NCBI RefSeq assembly: GCF_038235435.1
Contig: NZ_CP151275.1
Coordinates: forward strand, 3,534,001 to 3,598,000
From: Niveibacterium sp. SC-1
GTDB taxonomy: Bacteria; Pseudomonadota; Gammaproteobacteria; Burkholderiales; Rhodocyclaceae
DNA length: 64,000 nucleotides
Reading direction: 5' to 3'
Part shown: positions 33,017-40,962 of the stretch, in pieces
Layout of the letters: each line of letters begins with the position of its first letter
Position numbering within the stretch: the first letter of the stretch is position 1
Notes under the pieces: model-generated
Databases searched by the model: none
Told to the model about the DNA's origin: nothing
The model's input: the letters and a program-made list of their open reading frames with translations, nothing else
Position numbers and translations under genes: made by a program

Positions 33017-33718
33017 ATGTCGAAGTCCTGCATCGTCATCCGCCACCTGATGTTCGAAGACCTCGGCACCTTTGCCGCGCCGCTACAGGAAGCGGGCTAC
33101 GCGATCCGTTACCTGGAGGCCGGCGTCGACGCGCTGGCGCCGGCCGCGGAAGCCGACCTGCTGGTGGTGCTGGGCGGTCCGATCGGCGCCTACGACGAGG
33201 CGCCCTACCCTTTCCTGCATGAGGAGTTCGCCCTGCTCGAACGGCGCCTCACCGAGGACGCGCCCACGCTGGGCATCTGCCTGGGGGCGCAGCTGATGGC
33301 GCGTTCGCTCGGCGCGCGCGTCTATCCGGGTCCGGCCAAGGAAATCGGCTGGCAGCCGCTCACGCTCACCGCGGCCGGCGAAGAGTCGCCCCTGCGCCAT
33401 ATCGGTGGCGCGCAGACCTCCATGCTCCACTGGCACGGCGACACCTTCGACCTGCCAGCCGCCTGCGAGCTGCTGGCCTCCACACCGCTCTGCACCCAGC
33501 AGGCCTTCCGCCGCGGCAAACGTCAGCTCGGCCTGCAGTTCCACCCTGAGTTCGATGCGCGCCGTGTCGAGCAATGGCTGGTGGGCCACACCTGTGAGCT
33601 GGGCAACGCGAAGATCGACATCCCGGCCCTGCGCGCCGATACGGCGCAGCACGGCGAGCGACTCGCCACCCAGTCGCGCCGCTTCATCGCGGAATGGCTG
33701 AAAGACTCGCGGAATTGA
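33017..33718 (+). CDS. Class I glutamine amidotransferase (GuaA-like domain)
   Basis: A 233-aa stand-alone GATase1 domain. The nucleophile Cys is in LGICLGAQLMARSL (about 90-103), and the His-Glu pair is in LQFHPEFDAR (about 176-185). Residues WHGDTFDLP fit the substrate-side loop. Such proteins resemble the glutaminase half of GMP synthase, but free-standing members act on varied substrates. The ATG at 33017 has AAGGAAG upstream. The gene precedes the 410-base regulatory region of nirB and is probably not part of that operon. Confidence 0.85.
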   Translation: MSKSCIVIRHLMFEDLGTFAAPLQEAGYAIRYLEAGVDALAPAAEADLLVVLGGPIGAYDEAPYPFLHEEFALLERRLTEDAPTLGICLGAQLMARSLGARVYPGPAKEIGWQPLTLTAAGEESPLRHIGGAQTSMLHWHGDTFDLPAACELLASTPLCTQQAFRRGKRQLGLQFHPEFDARRVEQWLVGHTCELGNAKIDIPALRADTAQHGERLATQSRRFIAEWLKDSRN

Positions 33719-33825
33719 AGCTCCCCAGGAAAACGGCGTAGAGAAGGTCGCCTCCCGATATACCGTTGCCTTGGCCGGGACCACGTGGGCCCTCCGCCCC
33801 AAAGCAGCGCCTAACCTGCGCGCGC

Positions 33826-33842
33826 TGCACCATCGCGGAACA
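33826..33842. promoter_or_regulatory. NtrC-like enhancer site
   Basis: TGCACCATCGCGGAACA matches 11 of the 14 defined positions of TGCACYANNNTGGTGCA. It lies about 95 bases before the expected start of the sigma-54 promoter. A single site was found; NtrC usually uses two. Confidence 0.45.
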
Positions 33843-33905
33843 CCCGACACCCGCCGCCCTGCCCGACATGCGCGAAGGCCCGCGTGACAACGCGATCGGA
33901 CGACA

Positions 33906-33922
33906 TGGCACACGCCTTGCAA
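33906..33922 (+). promoter_or_regulatory. Sigma-54 promoter of the nirB operon
   Basis: TGGCAC-ACGCC-TTGCAA has the exact -24/-12 spacing and invariant GG and GC of sigma-54 promoters. The expected transcription start is near 33932, about 197 bases before the nirB ATG. Together with the NtrC-like site it predicts control by nitrogen status. Confidence 0.75.
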
Positions 33923-33931
33923 CAGCTCCCG

Positions 33932-34128
33932 CGAAATCCCCGATGGCAACGTCGCCATCGTCATGACAGACACCGCCCTGAGGCGGACGCTCTGCACCGA
34001 AAGCTCTCGGCCGCGTGGCGCATGCCGCCGGCTCTGGATCAACGCTGATCCTGCTTCCCCAAATCGAGTAATTGAACATCGCCCGTGCGCCCTTGGTGCG
34101 CCCGGCGGGTTTTCGCGAGGCTGAAATC
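33932..34128 (+). promoter_or_regulatory. Structured nirB leader, candidate NasT/ANTAR antitermination element
   Basis: Hairpin I, CGATGGC-AACGTC-GCCATCG (33941-33960), starts about nine bases after the predicted start and has a hexaloop with A at 1 and G at 4, the signature recognised by ANTAR proteins. A small hairpin CCGCC-CTGA-GGCGG follows at 33973-33986. A further stem GGATC-AACGCT-GATCC (34036-34051) has the same kind of loop. A GC-rich structure ending in CGGGTTTTC (34081-34113) could be the attenuator. Known ANTAR targets have two hairpins closer together, so the fold is a proposal. No nasT or nasS gene is in the window. Confidence 0.5.
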
Positions 34129-36573
34129 ATGCGCAAGATGAAACTGGTGATGGTGGGTAACGGCATGGCGGGCTGCCGCACGCTGGAAGAGCTCATCAAG
34201 ATCGCGCCGGACATGTACGACATCACCGTGTTCGGGGCCGAACCGCATCCGAACTACAACCGCATCCTGCTTTCGCCCGTGCTCGCCGGCGAGATGACGA
34301 TCAAGGACATCGTCCTCAACGACTGGGACTGGTACCGCGACAACGAGATCACGCTGCATGCCGGCAAGAAGGTCGCCCAGATCGACCGCCGCAACCGCAA
34401 GGTGATCGCCGAGGACGGCACCGAGGCCGAGTACGACCGCATCCTGCTCGCCACTGGCTCCAACCCCTTCATCCTGCCGGTACCCGGCAAGGATCTGCCC
34501 GGCGTCATTTCCTACCGCGACATCGCCGACACGGACGCGATGATCGACACGGCGAAGACGCACAAGCACGCCGTCGTCATCGGCGCCGGCCTGCTCGGCC
34601 TGGAGGCCGCCAACGGCCTCGCGCTGCGCGGCATGGACGTGACCGTGGTGCACATCGGCGACTGGATCATGGAACGCCAGATGGACCGCACCTCGGCCAA
34701 GATGCTGCAGAAGGCGCTGGAGGCCAAGGGCATGAAGTTCCTGCTGCCCAAGCACACCGCCGAACTGGTCCAGGGTGAATCGGGTCGCGTGGCCGCGGTG
34801 AAGTTCAAGGATGGCGATGTGATCCCGGCCGACCTCGTGGTCATGGCCGCGGGCATCCGTCCGAACTACGAACTCGCAGAAAAATCCGGCCTGCACTGCA
34901 ACCGCGGCGTGGTGGTCAGCGACACCATGCAGACCTACGACCCGCGCATCTACGCAGTGGGCGAATGTGCCAACCACCGCGGCATCGCCTACGGCCTGGT
35001 CGCGCCGCTGTTCGAGCAGGCCAAGGTCTGCGCGACGCACCTGGCGATGTTCGGAATCGGCCGCTACCAGGGTTCGGTGACGAGCACCAAGCTCAAGGTC
35101 ACCGGCGTCGATCTCTTCTCGGCCGGCAACTTCACCGGTGGCGAGGACACCGAGGACATCGTGCTGCACGACCCGGGCCTGGGCGTCTACAAGAAGGTCG
35201 TCATCAAGGACAACAAGATCGTCGGCGCCGTGATGTACGGCGACACCGCGGACGGCTCCTGGTACTTCCAGATGCTCAAGGACAAGCAGGACATCCACGA
35301 CATCCGCGATCACCTGCTCTTCGGCAAGTCCAACCTCGGCGACGTCGGCCACAAGGGCGCGAGCCAGGCCGCGTCTCTGCCCGACACCGCGGAGGTCTGC
35401 GGCTGCAACGGCGTGTGCAAGGGCACCATCGTCAAGAGCATCAAGGAGAAGGGCCTCTTCACGCTGGACGATGTGAGGAAGCACACCAAGGCGTCGAGCT
35501 CCTGCGGCTCCTGTACCGGCCTGGTCGAGCAGATCCTCGCCTCCACCATCGGTGGCGCCTACACGCCGGCCGACTCCAACAACAAGGCGGTGTGCGCCTG
35601 TACCGATCACTCGCACGGCGAGGTGCGCAAGGCGATCCGCGAGAACAAGCTGCTCTCCGTGCAGGCCGCCATGAAGTTCATGGACTGGAAGACACCCAAT
35701 GGCTGCTCTTCCTGCCGCCCCGCACTGAACTACTACGTGATCTCCACCTGGCCGCACGAAGGCCTGGACGATCCGCAGAGCCGCTTCATCAACGAACGTG
35801 CTCACGCCAACATCCAGAAGGACGGCACCTACTCGGTGGTGCCGCGGATGTGGGGGGGCCTCACCACCCCGGACGAACTGCGCGCCATCGCCGATGCTGC
35901 CGAGAAGTACAAGGTCCCCACCGTGAAGGTGACCGGCGGCCAGCGCATCGATCTCTTGGGCGTGAAGAAGGAAGACCTGCCCGAGATGTGGGCGGACTTC
36001 GCCAAGGCCGGCATGGTCTCGGGCCACGCCTATGGCAAGAGCATCCGCACGGTGAAGACCTGTGTCGGCGCCGAGCACTGCCGCTTCGGCACGCAGCTCT
36101 CGATGAGCCTGGGCGTGAAGCTGGAGAAGATGCTCTTCGGCATGTGGTCGCCACACAAGGTGAAGCTCGCCGTCTCGGGCTGCCCGCGCAACTGCGCGGA
36201 AGCCGGCATCAAGGACATCGGCGTGATCGGCGTGGATTCGGGCTACGAGCTCTACGTCGCCGGCAATGGCGGCATCAAGACCGAAGTCGCCCAGTTCCTC
36301 TGCAAGGTGAAGACCGAAGAGGAAGTCATGGAGTACTCCGCCGCTTTCCTGCAGCTCTATCGCGAAGAGGGCTACTACCTGGAGCGCACGGTGCACTACG
36401 TGACCCGCGTGGGCCTGGACTACGTGAAGAGCAAGGTCATCGACGACGCCGAGAACCGCAAGGTCCTGCAAGAACGCCTGCTCTACGCCCTGCAGGACTA
36501 CAAGGACCCGTGGCTGGAGCGCACCGAGGGTGCACTCAAGCGCGAGTTCATCCCGATCACCGTGGTCGCCTGA
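34129..36573 (+). CDS. nirB: Assimilatory nitrite reductase, large subunit
   Basis: Reduces nitrite to ammonium with NAD(P)H in the cytoplasm. The 814-aa protein has an FAD/NAD(P) module (about 1-400, VMVGNGMAGCRTLEEL, VVIGAGLLGLEAANGL), then two BFD-type [2Fe-2S] stretches (first with Cys424, Cys426, Cys459 and Cys462; second CACTD to CSSC). A sirohaem domain follows, with 4Fe-4S ligands Cys645, Cys651, Cys685 and Cys689 (TCVGAEHCRFG, SGCPRNCAEAG). The ATG at 34129 has GAGG 8 bases upstream; a TTG further up is less likely. It heads the operon with the 55-aa gene, nirD and the transporter, behind a sigma-54 promoter and structured leader. Confidence 0.97.
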   Translation: MRKMKLVMVGNGMAGCRTLEELIKIAPDMYDITVFGAEPHPNYNRILLSPVLAGEMTIKDIVLNDWDWYRDNEITLHAGKKVAQIDRRNRKVIAEDGTEAEYDRILLATGSNPFILPVPGKDLPGVISYRDIADTDAMIDTAKTHKHAVVIGAGLLGLEAANGLALRGMDVTVVHIGDWIMERQMDRTSAKMLQKALEAKGMKFLLPKHTAELVQGESGRVAAVKFKDGDVIPADLVVMAAGIRPNYELAEKSGLHCNRGVVVSDTMQTYDPRIYAVGECANHRGIAYGLVAPLFEQAKVCATHLAMFGIGRYQGSVTSTKLKVTGVDLFSAGNFTGGEDTEDIVLHDPGLGVYKKVVIKDNKIVGAVMYGDTADGSWYFQMLKDKQDIHDIRDHLLFGKSNLGDVGHKGASQAASLPDTAEVCGCNGVCKGTIVKSIKEKGLFTLDDVRKHTKASSSCGSCTGLVEQILASTIGGAYTPADSNNKAVCACTDHSHGEVRKAIRENKLLSVQAAMKFMDWKTPNGCSSCRPALNYYVISTWPHEGLDDPQSRFINERAHANIQKDGTYSVVPRMWGGLTTPDELRAIADAAEKYKVPTVKVTGGQRIDLLGVKKEDLPEMWADFAKAGMVSGHAYGKSIRTVKTCVGAEHCRFGTQLSMSLGVKLEKMLFGMWSPHKVKLAVSGCPRNCAEAGIKDIGVIGVDSGYELYVAGNGGIKTEVAQFLCKVKTEEEVMEYSAAFLQLYREEGYYLERTVHYVTRVGLDYVKSKVIDDAENRKVLQERLLYALQDYKDPWLERTEGALKREFIPITVVA

Positions 36574-36584
36574 GGAGAACCGTC

Positions 36585-36752
36585 ATGAGCGAATGGGAAA
36601 ACTGGTGGGGTGACGAGGAGACATCCCAGTGGGATGGGTCTTCCTCCACGACCTACGAAGAAGCCGCCCTGCCGAGCAGACGCCTGCCGAGAACGCAGGA
36701 GTCCAAGTCGCGGCAGTACGAGAACTCCTCCGACACCTCCGCTGGACGCTGA
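36585..36752 (+). CDS. 55-aa acidic small protein between nirB and nirD, unknown
   Basis: Starts 11 bases after nirB with a very good Shine-Dalgarno (GAGGAG, 7 bases before the ATG) and ends 19 bases before nirD. The N-terminus is rich in Trp and acidic residues (MSEWENWWGDEETSQWDG); the C-terminus is hydrophilic, with Arg, Ser and Thr. Four Trp in 55 residues and no hydrophobic core suggest a disordered or partner-binding peptide. No family recognised. Its place in the operon suggests a link to nitrite reductase assembly or regulation, but that is inference. Confidence 0.75.
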   Translation: MSEWENWWGDEETSQWDGSSSTTYEEAALPSRRLPRTQESKSRQYENSSDTSAGR

Positions 36753-36771
36753 ACAAAACCCGAGGCATCAC

Positions 36772-37110
36772 ATGAGCACCGCAACCCAGGAAACCACCAC
36801 CGTCGAGTGGAAGGAAGTCTGCCCGCTGGCCGAGATCCCCGTGCTGGGCTCGCGCGTCGTGCGCGGCACCCGCCATGGCGATATCGCGATCTTCCGCAAC
36901 AGCGAGGACGAGGTCTTCGCCCTTCACGACAAGTGCCCGCACAAAGGCGGCCCGCTTTCGCAGGGCATCGTGCATGGACGTACGGTCACCTGCCCGCTGC
37001 ACAGCTGGAAGATCGGGCTGGCCGACGGCGAAGCGACCGCGCCCGACGTGGGCTGCACCAAGCCCTTCTCGGTCAAGGTCGAAGGCAGCACCGTCTGGCT
37101 GGGGCTCTGA
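36772..37110 (+). CDS. nirD: Nitrite reductase small subunit, Rieske type
   Basis: A 112-aa NirD-family Rieske [2Fe-2S] protein that accompanies NirB. Ligands are Cys55 and His57 (KCPHKGGPL) and Cys74 and His77 (CPLHSW), so unlike E. coli NirD it retains a complete cluster site. The N-terminus VEWKEVCPLAEIPVLGSRVV is typical. GAGG precedes the ATG. The transporter gene begins 2 bases after its stop, so the two are likely coupled. Confidence 0.93.
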   Translation: MSTATQETTTVEWKEVCPLAEIPVLGSRVVRGTRHGDIAIFRNSEDEVFALHDKCPHKGGPLSQGIVHGRTVTCPLHSWKIGLADGEATAPDVGCTKPFSVKVEGSTVWLGL

Positions 37111-37112
37111 CC

Positions 37113-38327
37113 ATGGACAAGAAATCCTTCCTGCAGGCCGGCCACACGCCCACCCTGATCGCGGCCTTCCTCTACTTCGACCTCGCCTTCATGGTGTGGG
37201 TGCTGCTGGGTCCGCTGGGCGTGCAGATCGCCAACGACCTCGGCCTCACACCCGCGCAGAAGGGCCTGATGGTCGCCACGCCGCTACTGACCGGTGCCTT
37301 CCTGCGCATCGTGATGGGTGTGCTGGTCGACCAGGTGAAACCCAAGCTCGCCGGCGCGATCGGCCAGGTCATCGTGATGGCCGCGCTCTTCTTCGCCTGG
37401 AAGCACGGCATCAAGAGCTACGGAGAAGTGCTGGTGCTCGCGGGCTTCCTCGGCGTGGCCGGCGCGTCCTTCGCCGTGGCCCTGCCGCTCGCCTCACGCT
37501 GGTATCCGCCCGAGCACCAGGGTACGGCCCTGGGCATCGCCGGCGCCGGCAACTCCGGCACCGTGCTCGCCGCGCTCTTCGCACCTACGCTGGCCGCCGC
37601 CTTCGGCTGGGTCAACGTTTTCGGCCTGGTGCTGATCCCGCTCTCGGTCGTGTTCCTGATCTACCTCGCCATGGCCAAGGACGCGCCCAACTGCCCGCCC
37701 CCGAAGCCGCTGTCCGATTACCTCGCCGTGCTCAAGGACCGCGATGCCTGGTGGTTCATGTTCTTCTACTCGGTGACCTTCGGCGGCTTCTCCGGCCTCG
37801 CCTCCTCGCTCACGATCTACTTCAACTCGCAATACGGGCTGGACCCCAAGACCGCCGGTTTCTTCACCGCCGGCTGCGTCTTCGCGGGCAGTCTGGTGCG
37901 CCCGATCGGCGGCAACGTCGCCGACCGCATCGGTGGCATCAAGAGCCTCACCGCGATGTACGCACTCGCAGCGAGCTTCCTGATCCTGGTGAGCTTCGGC
38001 ATGCCCACGGTGTGGACCGCCGCCGCCGTCTTCGTCTGCGCCATGCTCGCGCTCGGCATGGGCAACGGCGCCGTCTTCCAGCTCGTGCCCCAGCGCTTCC
38101 GCAAGGAAATCGGCGTCATGACGGGGCTGGTCGGCATGGCCGGCGGCATCGGCGGCTTCTACCTCGCCTCCAGCCTCGGCTACTCCAAGCAGCTCACTGG
38201 CAGCTACCAGATCGGCTTCCTCATCTTCGCCGCCCTGGCGCTCCTCGCGCTGGCCGGGCTGACCGGCGTGAAGACCCGCTGGCGCACGACCTGGGGCGCC
38301 GCGCACCTGACCGCCGCCAAGGTTTGA
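37113..38327 (+). CDS. Nitrate/nitrite transporter (NarK/NasA family MFS)
   Basis: A 404-aa inner-membrane transporter of the nitrate/nitrite porter family, with about 12 helices. The nitrate signature is GIAGAGNSGTVLAAL, with the second Gly-rich motif GLVGMAGGIGGFY. LLGPLGVQIANDLGLTPAQKG at the N-terminus is typical. It likely imports nitrate or nitrite for NirBD. No nitrate reductase gene follows in the window; a terminator and convergent gene come next, so nitrate reductase must be elsewhere if nitrate is used. Confidence 0.92.
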   Translation: MDKKSFLQAGHTPTLIAAFLYFDLAFMVWVLLGPLGVQIANDLGLTPAQKGLMVATPLLTGAFLRIVMGVLVDQVKPKLAGAIGQVIVMAALFFAWKHGIKSYGEVLVLAGFLGVAGASFAVALPLASRWYPPEHQGTALGIAGAGNSGTVLAALFAPTLAAAFGWVNVFGLVLIPLSVVFLIYLAMAKDAPNCPPPKPLSDYLAVLKDRDAWWFMFFYSVTFGGFSGLASSLTIYFNSQYGLDPKTAGFFTAGCVFAGSLVRPIGGNVADRIGGIKSLTAMYALAASFLILVSFGMPTVWTAAAVFVCAMLALGMGNGAVFQLVPQRFRKEIGVMTGLVGMAGGIGGFYLASSLGYSKQLTGSYQIGFLIFAALALLALAGLTGVKTRWRTTWGAAHLTAAKV

Positions 38328-38380
38328 GTCTTTAGGAGGTGGATGCGCGGGGATTTCCCCCGCCCGCGCGTTGCAGTATT

Positions 38381-38418
38381 AGGGCCGTCTCTGTGTGGGC
38401 AGGGGCGGCTCTTTTTTT
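38381..38418 (+). terminator. Intrinsic terminator of the nir operon
   Basis: AGGGCCG pairs with CGGCTCT (one G-U) around an 18-base loop and is followed by seven T. A second short stem CGGGG-ATTT-CCCCG lies about 30 bases earlier. Confidence 0.75.
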
Positions 38419-38566
38419 GGTGGCACGCCTGTAGGGCCTAGCGGGGTCCTACGGTCTGCTGCGCCAGATCCTGCTGAGATCACCGGGCGAAGACCCGCTG
38501 ACGATCGCATAGCGTCCGATCGCCGAGAAGCGCGAAGGCAATGCGGGAGCGCGTCTGTGGGTGGAC

Positions 38567-40467
38567 TCACTGCGACGGAGACTGCATCGACGGCGTCGCC
38601 TGGTCGATCTGCGCTGCATAGACGATGTACTTGAAGGGGTTGAACTCCTGGTACTTCTCCATGAGCCTCAGGTAGACGACGCGGTGCAGCGCATCGAGTC
38701 GCTTGCTGGCCGGCAGGCGTGCGGCGGCCCAGCGCAGCGTGGTGGCCGCCAGTTCGTGGCGACCGTCCGCGATCATGTGCTCGACCGCATCGGCAATACG
38801 CGACTCGTCCGAGCCCAGGTAGTCGAACAGCGCCGCGGCGTAGTCCGCATCGGTCAGCGCATCCATGCCTTCGAGCCCGTTGCGCCAGTAGCCGCTGTGC
38901 TGCTCGACGATGCGGTTGATCATGTTTTCGCGGATCACGAGATAGGCCAGGTGCACCGAGTCCGCGCTGTGCTCCAGCGTCGGCGGGATCAGGTTCTCCT
39001 GCTGGATCTGCGCGCGCGTGCGGCCCTGGTCGAGTTCGCGCACGGCCGCGTCGCGCAGCCATGTGAGCTGGACGCGCAGGTCGTCGAGCATGGCGGTGGA
39101 ATCGAAGATCCGCGTCAGCGGCTCGTGCCCGTGCAGGAGCAGACGCGGCTTCAAGGCGCTGACCTGCTCGATCGCGGCGAGCATGCCCTCGGGGCTGCCT
39201 TCGTTGACGAAGGGCGCGCCCAGATACGGCATGAGGATGTCGCCGACGAACAGGACGCCTTGATCGGGCAGGCGGATGAGCATGGCGTCGTCGGTCTCGC
39301 CGCCCCGCGTCGGGATCAGTTCCAACTGTGTGCCGCCGATGGAAAGCCGCGTCTCGTGATCGATGGTGACGTCCGGGCGATAACCCAGGACATCTTCCAG
39401 ATGAAAGCTCGCGCCGAAGAAGCGCTTCATCGTTGATGGATCGCCCTGGGCGTCGCGCGTGAGTTCCGCCGCGAAGTCGCCGCGGCCGATGAAGCGCGGA
39501 TGCGAGTCGAGCGAGCGGAAGAAGGGTGCGCCGCCGACGTGATCCCAATGCGCATGCGTGATCAGGACCGTCGTCAGGGGCGGCAGCTTCCCGAGGCGTG
39601 CGCGCAGGGCTTCAAGCGCGCTGCGTGCCGCTTCGGGACGGGTACCCGCGTCGATCGCGATGAGCTCGCGGCGGTCGGCGGAAACGATGAAGTAGTACTC
39701 GGTGAACTCGTAACCCGAAACCAGATAGACGCTGCCGGGCACGAGTTCGCGGACGGCGCGCGGGGCGAAGGTGTGGCCGCCATCGGCATCGGTCGAGAAC
39801 GGCGTTGTCAGGACGACGGGCTTGTCCAGCGTTGTGTAGCGCTTGCGCGCAGCTCGCGCTCAGCCGCGGCCGTTTCCCCACGCTCATGGAGGAGGCTGGC
39901 AAGACGAAAGTGGACTTCGCGCAGCCAGCCCGGGTGCGGGAAGCGGTCCGCGTGCTCAAGGCACCAGCGCAGCTCCTGTTCCGCTTTCGTACGCTCGCCG
40001 AAGAAGCCTGGCATCTGCGCGCGCACGACGCCGGACATCCAGTGCGTGATGAACGCTTCGCCATGCGTGCGACGCCCGGCCTCGTCGAGCTGGGCGAGTG
40101 TGTCGCGGACCCAACCGATCCGTTTGTAGAAGGGAACGTCTTTGGCCCCGCCGGCACGCAACGCCGCCGTGGCAGTCAGGTAGAGCGCCCGCTGCGTGTC
40201 GTTGAGTTGGGGATCGAAACGACGACGCAAGTCGTCGATGTATTGCGCGCCTTCGAGCTGGCGTCCCGCATTGGCGAACTGGCCCATGAGCAGGAACAGC
40301 AACTGCGGATCCGACGGGGGACGCCAGGCGTTGACCCGTTCGAGATAAGCGAGCTCGGGCCGATCCGTTGCCGGGGGAGCCGCGGCCCTTTCGCCGGTTG
40401 AGACCGCGAGCGCGAAGCTCGCCGTGACGGCGGCGAGCGCGACGACCACCAGTTGCTTGAGACGCAT
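38567..40467 (-). pseudogene. Exported MBL-fold hydrolase gene split by a one-base frameshift
   Basis: The 5' part (40467 to about 39850) encodes a signal peptide (MRLKQLVVVALAAVTASFALA) and a helical, TPR-like region, then runs to a stop at 39808. The rest continues in another frame to 38567, with the metallo-beta-lactamase motif THAHWDHVGG, then GDILMPYLG, LLLHGHEP and a helical C-terminus like alkylsulfatase dimerisation domains. The second frame is open upstream of its first possible start (GTG 39742, no ribosome site) and reads KRYTTLDKPVVLTTPFS in continuity with the first part. One missing base near 39850 explains both. It is either a true pseudogene or a sequencing error; about 633 aa if restored. 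AAGGAG precedes the ATG. Confidence 0.75.
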
Positions 40468-40487
40468 GATCCACTCCTTGCGTTGTG

Positions 40488-40548
40488 ACTTGCCAATGGC
40501 AAGTAACTATTCAATTGATAGTTACTTGTTTGCAGCAAGTCAACTTGC
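40488..40548. promoter_or_regulatory. Palindrome-rich divergent operator region (MBL gene / hxlR)
   Basis: Three perfect inverted repeats lie side by side: ACTTGCC-AAT-GGCAAGT (40488-40504), AGTAACTAT/ATAGTTACT around 7 bases (40502-40526) and GCAAGT-CA-ACTTGC (40535-40548). A minus-strand promoter TTGACT (40538-40543), 17 bases, TATCAA (40515-40520) is embedded, so binding here should repress the MBL gene. HxlR proteins typically bind such repeats beside their own gene. Confidence 0.65.
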
Positions 40549-40554
40549 TAGACT
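40526..40554 (+). promoter_or_regulatory. hxlR promoter predicting a leaderless mRNA
   Basis: TTGTTT (40526-40531), 17 bases, TAGACT (40549-40554). The start of transcription would fall at or next to the ATG at 40561, which has no Shine-Dalgarno. Confidence 0.45.
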
Positions 40555-40560
40555 GAAACC

Positions 40561-40878
40561 ATGCCGAAAAGCTACGAGATCGAGGACTGCCCGGTCGCCA
40601 GGACACTGGACCTGATCGGTGAGCGCTGGACGCTGCTCCTGTTGCGCGATCTGCTGCTGCACGGCGCACGGCGCTTCCAGGACTTCCAGGAATCCCTGCC
40701 GGGCGTGGCGCCCAATACTTTGTCAGCCCGCCTCAAGACGATGGAAGAGAACGGTCTCGTGACCCGCCAGCCATACAGCGAGCGGCCCCCGCGGCTCGAA
40801 TACGTGCTGACGGAAAGGGGCTGGAGCCTGGGGCCTGTGGTCAAGGCAATGCGCGACTGGGGCTTGAAGCATCGCTAG
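40561..40878 (+). CDS. HxlR-family transcriptional regulator
   Basis: A 105-aa winged helix protein of the HxlR/YodB group. CPVARTLDLIGERWTLLLLRDLL is the family start with Cys10 that is redox-active in some members; RFQDFQESLPGVAPNTLSARLKTME is the recognition helix region, and YVLTERG the wing. It probably represses the divergent MBL-fold gene and itself through the palindromes between them. The effector could be a quinone, aldehyde or oxidant, as in YodB-like relatives. The stop codon lies within a 10-bp hairpin. Confidence 0.9.
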   Translation: MPKSYEIEDCPVARTLDLIGERWTLLLLRDLLLHGARRFQDFQESLPGVAPNTLSARLKTMEENGLVTRQPYSERPPRLEYVLTERGWSLGPVVKAMRDWGLKHR

Positions 40879-40900
40879 CGGCTTGAGGCAAAGCCGCTAG
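40875..40900. terminator. Hairpin between convergent hxlR and antiporter genes
   Basis: CTAGCGGCTT-GAGGCA-AAGCCGCTAG, a perfect 10-bp stem that includes the hxlR stop codon. No T-run on either strand, so Rho-independent termination is uncertain. Confidence 0.4.
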
Positions 40901-40962
40901 CCGCGCCGGTGGTTCGCAGGAACCGCACGCATCGGCGCGATGCCCCGCTCCAAAACCGGCCC

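Noticed and set aside
33973..33986. CCGCC-CTGA-GGCGG as a second ANTAR hexaloop
   Set aside because: Its loop has four bases; only by opening the closing pair is it six, and then position 1 is not A.
34087..34106. GCGCCC direct repeats before nirB as a protein-binding site
   Set aside because: Two copies in GC-rich DNA within a likely RNA structure; no inverted symmetry and no matching regulator.
34039..36471. 810-codon open frame on the minus strand across nirB
   Set aside because: Antisense shadow of a high-GC gene. It lacks hydrophobic or domain structure, is rich in His, Asp and Arg, and nirB is unmistakable.
39742..39744. GTG as the start of a separate 391-aa MBL protein
   Set aside because: No Shine-Dalgarno, and the frame is open and protein-like upstream, continuing from the signal-peptide frame.
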